A stretch of DNA of 64,000 nucleotides from positions 531,513-595,512 of the forward strand of contig NZ_CP041335.1 of the NCBI RefSeq assembly GCF_008033135.1. The letters run 5' to 3'. The DNA comes from Chitinolyticbacter meiyuanensis. GTDB lineage: Bacteria > Pseudomonadota > Gammaproteobacteria > Burkholderiales > Chitinibacteraceae. The position numbers were made by a program, and so were the translations under genes. Below the pieces are notes generated by a model that was not told where the DNA came from, did not search any database, and saw only the letters and a program-made list of their open reading frames with translations. This document shows, piece by piece, positions 59,140 to 64,000 of the stretch (positions are counted from its first letter, which is position 1; the number at the start of each line of letters is the position of its first letter).

Positions 59140-60192
59140 TCAGCACAGCGCCACCGACTTGATCTGCGCCCACACCGCCATGCCCGGGGCCAGCTGCAGC
59201 TGTGCTGTCGAGCGCCGGGTGATCCGTGCGACCAGCATCGTGCCGTGGCAATCGAGTTCGACCAGCATGTGGGCTGTCTGCGCCGCGGGGGCCAGCCGGG
59301 CGACGCGTGCCGGCAGGCGATTGACGATACTGGTATCCGCTTGGTCGGAGAGGGCGATGCTCACATCGCGCGCGGCGATGCGTAGCCGCAGGGATGATCC
59401 GCTACGGGCGGCATCGAGCGGCGCCCACAGCGTGATGGCGCCGACATGCAGCGCGGCGAGGCCATCCGCGGCGACCTCGCCCACCGTGGCGTCGAGTACC
59501 ACTGACAGCGCATCGTCGAACGCCGGTGGCAAGTCGAAGCGCGATAGCGTGGCGGACAACGGCCCACTGGCGCGCACGCGGCCCGCCTCCAGCAAGACCA
59601 GGTGGTCGGCCAGTTGTGCCACCTCGGCGATCGCATGGCTGACCAGCACCACCGGCAGATCGAAGGTGCGTGGCAGCGCGGCGAGGTAGGGCAGGATGTC
59701 GGCCTTGCGCGCCGCATCGAGCGCGGACAGCGGCTCGTCGAGCAGCAGCAGCGCCGGCGCTGCCAGCAGCGCACGGGCAATGGCTACGCGCTGGCGCTCG
59801 CCGCCGGACAATTGCGGCGTGCGCCGCTCGAGCAAGGGCGAGAGATCAAGCGCATCGATCACGCGATGCCAATCCGCTTGGCACGCGGCGCGGGTCCAGC
59901 CGAATTCGAGATTGCCGCGCACCGACAGGTGCGGGAACAGGCTGGCTTCCTGGAACACCAGCCCCACGCTGCGCTGGTGCGTCGGCACGAACGCGTCGCC
60001 GTCCTGCCAGCGCGCGCCGTTCACGGTGAGCGAGCCATCGGCGCGCTCCAGCCCCGCCAAACAGCGCAATAGCGTGGTCTTGCCCGATCCCGATGGCCCG
60101 AACAGCGCGCTGATGCCACTGCCGGGCAAGGTGAAGGTGGCGTCGAGCGTGAATTCGGCGCGGGCGAGGCGGAAATCGGCACCGATGCTCAT
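59140..60192 (-). CDS. modC: Molybdate ABC transporter ATPase ModC
   Basis: A 350-residue ATPase. Walker A GPSGSGKTTLLRCL, signature LSGGERQRVAIARALL and Walker B LLLLDEPLSALD are intact. The C-terminal MOP-like domain (VNRLPARVARLAPAAQ ... VWAQIKSVAL) binds molybdate and is typical of ModC. It overlaps modB by four bases (ATG at 60192). The longer frame seen upstream is the wrong frame of modB. Confidence 0.93.
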   Translation of the reverse strand: MSIGADFRLARAEFTLDATFTLPGSGISALFGPSGSGKTTLLRCLAGLERADGSLTVNGARWQDGDAFVPTHQRSVGLVFQEASLFPHLSVRGNLEFGWTRAACQADWHRVIDALDLSPLLERRTPQLSGGERQRVAIARALLAAPALLLLDEPLSALDAARKADILPYLAALPRTFDLPVVLVSHAIAEVAQLADHLVLLEAGRVRASGPLSATLSRFDLPPAFDDALSVVLDATVGEVAADGLAALHVGAITLWAPLDAARSGSSLRLRIAARDVSIALSDQADTSIVNRLPARVARLAPAAQTAHMLVELDCHGTMLVARITRRSTAQLQLAPGMAVWAQIKSVALC

Positions 60193-60851
60193 CGCTTGCC
60201 CCGCCACAGCTGCAGCGCCAGCAGCACGGCAAAGCTGAATACCAGCAGCCCGCCAGCCAGCCAGTGCGCCTGCGCGTATTCCAGCGCCTCCACATGGTCG
60301 TACAGCAGTACCGATACCACCCGCGTTTCGCGCGGAATGTTGCCGCCCATCATCAGCACCACGCCGAATTCGCCCACGGTATGGGCAAAGCTCATCACCA
60401 GCGCGGTGATGAAGCCAGGGCGGGCCAGCGGCAGCGCCACGTGGCGAAAGGTATCCCATGGTGCAGCGCGCAAGGTGGCCGCCGCCTCGAAATGGCGCAC
60501 GTCGATGGCGGCGAACGCCTGTTGCAATGGCTGCACCGCGAAGGGCAGCGAATAGAGCACCGAGGCGATGACAAGGCCCGTGAAGGTGAACGGCAACAGC
60601 CCCAGGCCCATGGCCTGCGTCAGCGCGCCGACGGGGCCGTTGGCGCCCATCAGCACCAGCAGGTAGAAGCCCAGCACCGTGGGCGGCAGGATCAGTGGCA
60701 GCGTCACCACTGCGCCAATCACGCGGCTCGCTGCCGTGCGCGAGCGTGCCAGCCACCACGCCAGCGGCGTGGCGAGGATCAGCAGGATGACGGTGCTCAC
60801 CGCCGCAAGGCGGGCGGTGAGCCAGATGGCGGACCAGGTTTCGGCGTTCAT
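60189..60851 (-). CDS. modB: Molybdate ABC transporter permease ModB
   Basis: A 220-residue permease with about five helices. The EAA loop, AATLRAAPWDTFRHVALPLARPG (part shown), and TFTGLVIASVLYSLPFAVQP match ModB. Start ATG at 60851. In the usual modABC order it would follow modA directly; here a lipoprotein gene sits between, with a 55-base gap to modB. Confidence 0.92.
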   Translation of the reverse strand: MNAETWSAIWLTARLAAVSTVILLILATPLAWWLARSRTAASRVIGAVVTLPLILPPTVLGFYLLVLMGANGPVGALTQAMGLGLLPFTFTGLVIASVLYSLPFAVQPLQQAFAAIDVRHFEAAATLRAAPWDTFRHVALPLARPGFITALVMSFAHTVGEFGVVLMMGGNIPRETRVVSVLLYDHVEALEYAQAHWLAGGLLVFSFAVLLALQLWRGKR

Positions 60852-60906
60852 TGCTCGGCATCGTACCAAGGGAGCGGCGCGTTTGGCCCCGCACAACCGG
60901 CTGGCT

Positions 60907-62043
60907 TCAGCGCAAGGGGCCGAGATAGCGCGCGGTCATCCCGTCGAGCAGGAACAGGTGCTTGTTGCGCAGATCGGCGAAATCGCCCTGATTGAGCACG
61001 ATGTCGATCTGGCTGTCGGTCCAGCGGGTGGGCACCTGGACCACGGCGCGGCTGCGCTCGGCCCAGACCGCCGAGTCGGCGAGCTCGATACGGCGATGGC
61101 TGAAATCGAGGTAGGGCATGGCGTGGCCGATGAACTCGCCGGCTTCGCCGTTCATGTCGACGGTGTTGGACAGCAGGAAGTAGTTGAGCCGCCCGCTGGT
61201 GCCCAGCCAGCCGCTGATCTCACCGTGGTAGTTGCGCGATACATCGCGCAGCAACTGGCCGTCGGCGTAGAAGGCGATGCGGTCATTGGCGAAATCGGCC
61301 AGGATCTCGTAACGCATCCAGCGGTTGTTGCTGTAGCCGGCGGGTGGGTCGGCGTAGAGGCCGGGCATGCCGTCGTTACTACCCTCGGCGCGGGCGGTCA
61401 GCGTGCTGCCTTCCTTGGCCACCCAGACGTTGTGGTTGATCACGTTGGAGTTGGTCCAGTAAAAGCGCATGAACTTGCCCGGCGCGGCGATGGTGGAGAG
61501 GTTCACGTAGCACGACACATAAAGCTGCGGGTAGTCACCGTTGCGCTCCCACAGGTTCCAGTTGCGCAACCGGTAGTTGGCTGGATAGGCATCGCGGATG
61601 GACTGGGTGATCTGGCGGCGCAGCCAGCGCCCGGAATGGGTGACGCCGCCACTCAGCTGCACCGTGGCGCCGGAGGCCGTGGCCTGGCTGTTGAAATCGG
61701 TCGAGGTCAGGATAGGGTAGATGCCGTCGAGCTGCGCCTGCCAGCCGGCCTTGGTGTTGCTGGCGGGTGCGCCACCCACGGCGTTGTCGAAATCACTGAA
61801 TCGAGCCAGCAGGTGGCGCTGGCCGAAATAGCGATGATTGTCGGTGTTGTAATCGGCTTTGCTGCCAAACCCGCTTCCCTGAATCACATAGCGCGCACCG
61901 TGGCTGGTGGCAGGGACAACCGCTGGCGTGGGGCTGGGTGACGATGCCGCGGCCGACTGGGGGGCTGCATCGTCGCTGCCCTCACCTCCGCCACAAGCGG
62001 CAAGCAGCACGGTGAACAAGACCGGGAGGGCGCGGCGGGTCAT
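60907..62043 (-). CDS. Lipoprotein of unknown function embedded in the mod cluster
   Basis: A 378-residue predicted lipoprotein: lipobox LLAAC at residues 13-17, followed by a low-complexity Ser/Ala/Pro region. The rest (YVIQGSGFGSKADYNTDNHR; WLRRQITQSIRDAYPANYRL; RFYWTNSNVINHNVWVAKEG; RWMRYEILADFANDRIAFYA) reads as a beta-rich, jelly-roll-like fold of the polysaccharide lyase/lectin kind, with many aromatics. No catalytic motif is recognisable. It lies between modA and modB on the same strand; nothing links it to molybdate. ATG at 62043. Confidence 0.7.
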   Translation of the reverse strand: MTRRALPVLFTVLLAACGGGEGSDDAAPQSAAASSPSPTPAVVPATSHGARYVIQGSGFGSKADYNTDNHRYFGQRHLLARFSDFDNAVGGAPASNTKAGWQAQLDGIYPILTSTDFNSQATASGATVQLSGGVTHSGRWLRRQITQSIRDAYPANYRLRNWNLWERNGDYPQLYVSCYVNLSTIAAPGKFMRFYWTNSNVINHNVWVAKEGSTLTARAEGSNDGMPGLYADPPAGYSNNRWMRYEILADFANDRIAFYADGQLLRDVSRNYHGEISGWLGTSGRLNYFLLSNTVDMNGEAGEFIGHAMPYLDFSHRRIELADSAVWAERSRAVVQVPTRWTDSQIDIVLNQGDFADLRNKHLFLLDGMTARYLGPLR

Positions 62044-62153
62044 GGCAGTCTCGATAGTCGGGGGCTTCGTTGTACGAAGCCCTGCCCGGGCTGGCAAGTA
62101 CGATGGCTTTCCGGCCGGCCAGTGGCTGCTCGGCGATGATCGGCGGAGAGGAA

Positions 62154-62882
62154 TCAGCGATAGCCGAAGCGGGTCAGCACTTGTTTGGCTGCCGCCGATT
62201 TCAAGTAGTCCAGCAACGCCTTCGCCGCCGCATTGTCCGCACCACGCTTGAGTAGCGCGGCATCCTGGCGGATCGGCTGGTGCAGTTGCTCGGGCACGAT
62301 CCAGCCGGCGCCGCTGGTGATGTGGCCGTCGTCGAATACCTGCGAGAGCGCCACGAAGCCGAGATCGGCATTGCCGCTGGCGACGAACTGGTGGGTCTGC
62401 GCAATGTTCTCGCCCTGTACCAGCTTCGGGATCACGGCCTCGTAAAGCTTGAGCGCAGTCAGCGCCTCGACGGCGGCGCGGCCGTAGGGGGCGACCTTGG
62501 GATTGGCGATGGCGAGCTTGCGCCAGTTGCCGGCTTTCAGCGTGGCTTCGTCCACCGGGCCGGCTTCGGCGCGCCACAGCACCAGCCGGCCAACCGCATA
62601 GGTGAAGCGGCTGCCGGCCACGGCCTGGCCTTCGTCTTCCAGCTTTTTCGGCGTTTCGTCGTCGGCAGCCAGCAGCACGTCGAACGGCGCGCCGGCGACA
62701 ATCTGCGCGTAGAACTTGCCGGTGGCGCCGGAGGACATGACCACGGTGTGGCCGCTGGCGCGCTCGAAATCGGCAGCGATGGCCTTCATCGGTCCGGCGA
62801 AATTGGCGGCGACGGCGATGCGCACTTCGGCGGCATGCAACGGCAGGGCGGTGAACAGGGCAAGCAAGGCAAGGCGCAGCAT
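62154..62882 (-). CDS. modA: Molybdate-binding periplasmic protein ModA
   Basis: A 242-residue binding protein. Signal peptide to about residue 17 (LALLALFTALPLHA). VRIAVAANFAGPMKAIAADF, MSSGATGKFYAQIVAGAPFD and NADLGFVALSQVFDDG hold the anion-binding loops of ModA. ATG at 62882 was chosen because a GGAG lies 8 bases upstream; a TTG six bases earlier would overlap it. First gene of the mod set. Confidence 0.93.
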   Translation of the reverse strand: MLRLALLALFTALPLHAAEVRIAVAANFAGPMKAIAADFERASGHTVVMSSGATGKFYAQIVAGAPFDVLLAADDETPKKLEDEGQAVAGSRFTYAVGRLVLWRAEAGPVDEATLKAGNWRKLAIANPKVAPYGRAAVEALTALKLYEAVIPKLVQGENIAQTHQFVASGNADLGFVALSQVFDDGHITSGAGWIVPEQLHQPIRQDAALLKRGADNAAAKALLDYLKSAAAKQVLTRFGYR

Positions 62883-62995
62883 CGGCAAGCTCCAAGGACG
62901 ATGCGCGGACTGTAACGGCCTTGCGCGATGCTGACCAGCCTCTGCCGATGCGCAATGAGCAGTGCTAAGCTGACGCCGATCGAACAGGAGTCAAA

Positions 62996-64000
62996 ATGAC
63001 CGACCAGCCCGCCTTCCTGCCGCCCGCCCGTTTTGTCGATGCTGGCGAGGCGCTTGCCCGCGTGTGTGAAATCTACGAGGCCAGCGTGGCCCACCTGCGC
63101 GAGGCGATGCAGCGCTTTGTCAGCCAAGGCACGCTGCCCGAGCGGGTACGGGCGTGCTATCCCTATGTGGCGGTGCAGACGCACAGCTCCGCCCGGCACT
63201 TCCCGAGCGATCTGTCGCACCTCTCCTACGGCTTTGTCGCCGGCCCTGGTCGGTTCGAGACCACGCTGACCCGGCCCGACCTGTTCGCCGGCTATTACCT
63301 CGAGCAGTTCGAGCTCTTGCTGAAAAACCACCAGTGCGAGATCGAGGTCGGCGTCAGCAGCCAGCCGATGCCGGTGCATTTCTCCTTTGGCGAGAACGAC
63401 CATGTGGAAGGCCAGATGACCTCGGCCCATCGCGTGCTGCTGCGCGATCTGTTCGATCTGCCGGATCTCGCGGCGATGGACGACGGCATTGCCAACGGTA
63501 CCTACGAGCCGGGGCCGGGCGAGCCGTATCCGCTGTCGCTGTTCACCGCGCCACGCGTCGACTACTCGCTGCATCGGCTGCGTCACTACAGCGGCACCAA
63601 CCCGCAGCATTTCCAGAATTTCGTACTGTTCACCAACTACCAGTTCTATATCGACGAATTCGTGAAGCTGGGCCGCGAGGAAATGCAGAAGCCCGATAGC
63701 GAGTACATTGCCTTCGTCGAACCGGGCAACGTGATCACCCGCCGCAGTGGTCTGCCGGCCGAGCCGGGCGACGCCGCCGGCACCGTGCCGCCGCGCCTGC
63801 CGCAGATGCCGGCCTACCACCTGATTCGGTCCGACCGCAGCGGCATCAGCATGGTCAACATCGGCGTCGGCCCTGCCAATGCCAAGACCGTCACCGACCA
63901 CATCGCCGTGCTGCGCCCGCACGCCTGGATCATGCTTGGTCATTGCGCCGGGCTGCGCACCACGCAGCAGCTGGGCGACTACGTACTGGCGCACGGCTAC
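62996..64000 (+). CDS. amn: AMP nucleosidase, 3' end outside the window
   Basis: The first 335 codons of a gene cut by the right edge. The N-terminal domain (VQTHSSARHFPSDLSHLSYG; FSFGENDHVEG) and the start of the nucleosidase domain (IGVGPANAKTVTDHIAVLRP; MLGHCAGLR) match Amn, which splits AMP to adenine and ribose-5-phosphate. The E. coli protein has 484 residues, so about 150 are missing. ACAGGAG precedes the ATG at 62996. Confidence 0.94.
   Translation, partial: MTDQPAFLPPARFVDAGEALARVCEIYEASVAHLREAMQRFVSQGTLPERVRACYPYVAVQTHSSARHFPSDLSHLSYGFVAGPGRFETTLTRPDLFAGYYLEQFELLLKNHQCEIEVGVSSQPMPVHFSFGENDHVEGQMTSAHRVLLRDLFDLPDLAAMDDGIANGTYEPGPGEPYPLSLFTAPRVDYSLHRLRHYSGTNPQHFQNFVLFTNYQFYIDEFVKLGREEMQKPDSEYIAFVEPGNVITRRSGLPAEPGDAAGTVPPRLPQMPAYHLIRSDRSGISMVNIGVGPANAKTVTDHIAVLRPHAWIMLGHCAGLRTTQQLGDYVLAHGY

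Noticed and set aside
1-64000. tRNA, rRNA, transposase, integrase or phage genes
   Set aside because: None could be recognised on either strand, so no mobile island is proposed.

Overview
The window looks like chromosomal DNA from a GC-rich, Gram-negative betaproteobacterium. My best guess is Neisseriales, near Chitinibacteraceae; this rests on gene content and style only. It carries a type IV pilus chemosensory operon, LPS core genes, a TonB-dependent cobalamin receptor, DsbA and molybdate uptake, plus two large secreted proteins with Pro-Thr linkers of the kind used by polymer-degrading bacteria. I see no tRNA, rRNA, CRISPR array, prophage or intact insertion sequence. Genes are densely packed, often with 4-base ATGA or GTGA overlaps.

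Layout. 1-1.6 kb: a lipid pair on the minus strand (MGDG-type glycosyltransferase, then an App1-type phosphatidate phosphatase cut by the window edge). 1.8-11.4 kb: pilG-pilH-pilI-pilJ-chpA, controlling twitching motility. 11.4-20.7 kb: housekeeping and stress genes (a small L7/L12-like protein, dsbA, a SPOR protein, argH, elaA, a thioredoxin-like protein, an Lrp regulator divergent from dadA, yaiI, a LysR/SDR pair, a GNAT). 20.8-24.6 kb: ubiU, then ubiV-ubiT, for oxygen-independent ubiquinone synthesis, split by an opposed, degenerate HD-GYP gene; an FNR-like box precedes ubiU. 24.7-26.4 kb: metY and a small unknown gene. 26.4-31.7 kb: cobalamin salvage, with cobT-cobC-cobS on minus and a cobalamin riboswitch, btuB and cobU on plus. 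31.7-38.5 kb: a degenerate GGDEF protein, a heptosyltransferase and waaA, an MFS/LysR pair, cutC and an unknown membrane protein. 38.5-39.6 kb: a gene-free stretch with a cluster of palindromes, ending in a LacI-type operator-like site. 39.6-42.1 kb: a secreted protein with two CBM56-like domains and a beta-helix. 42.5-53.6 kb: a RidA/nucleosidase/zinc-ribbon cluster, yejK, creD, two AraC-type regulators around an MBL-fold hydrolase, rlhA and two paralogous periplasmic binding proteins. 53.6-64 kb: a molybdenum-linked neighbourhood (fdhD, an FdhF/YdeP oxidoreductase, modA, modB, modC with an unrelated lipoprotein gene inside the mod cluster), a four-domain secreted protein (crystallin / basic secretory protease / crystallin / CAP) and the start of amn.

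The points most worth following are the crystallin-BSP-crystallin-CAP protein, the CBM56/beta-helix protein with its operator-like site, the lipoprotein embedded in the mod cluster, the FNR-like box at ubiU, and the translationally coupled RidA/nucleosidase/zinc-ribbon trio. I found no clear new defence or mobile system.
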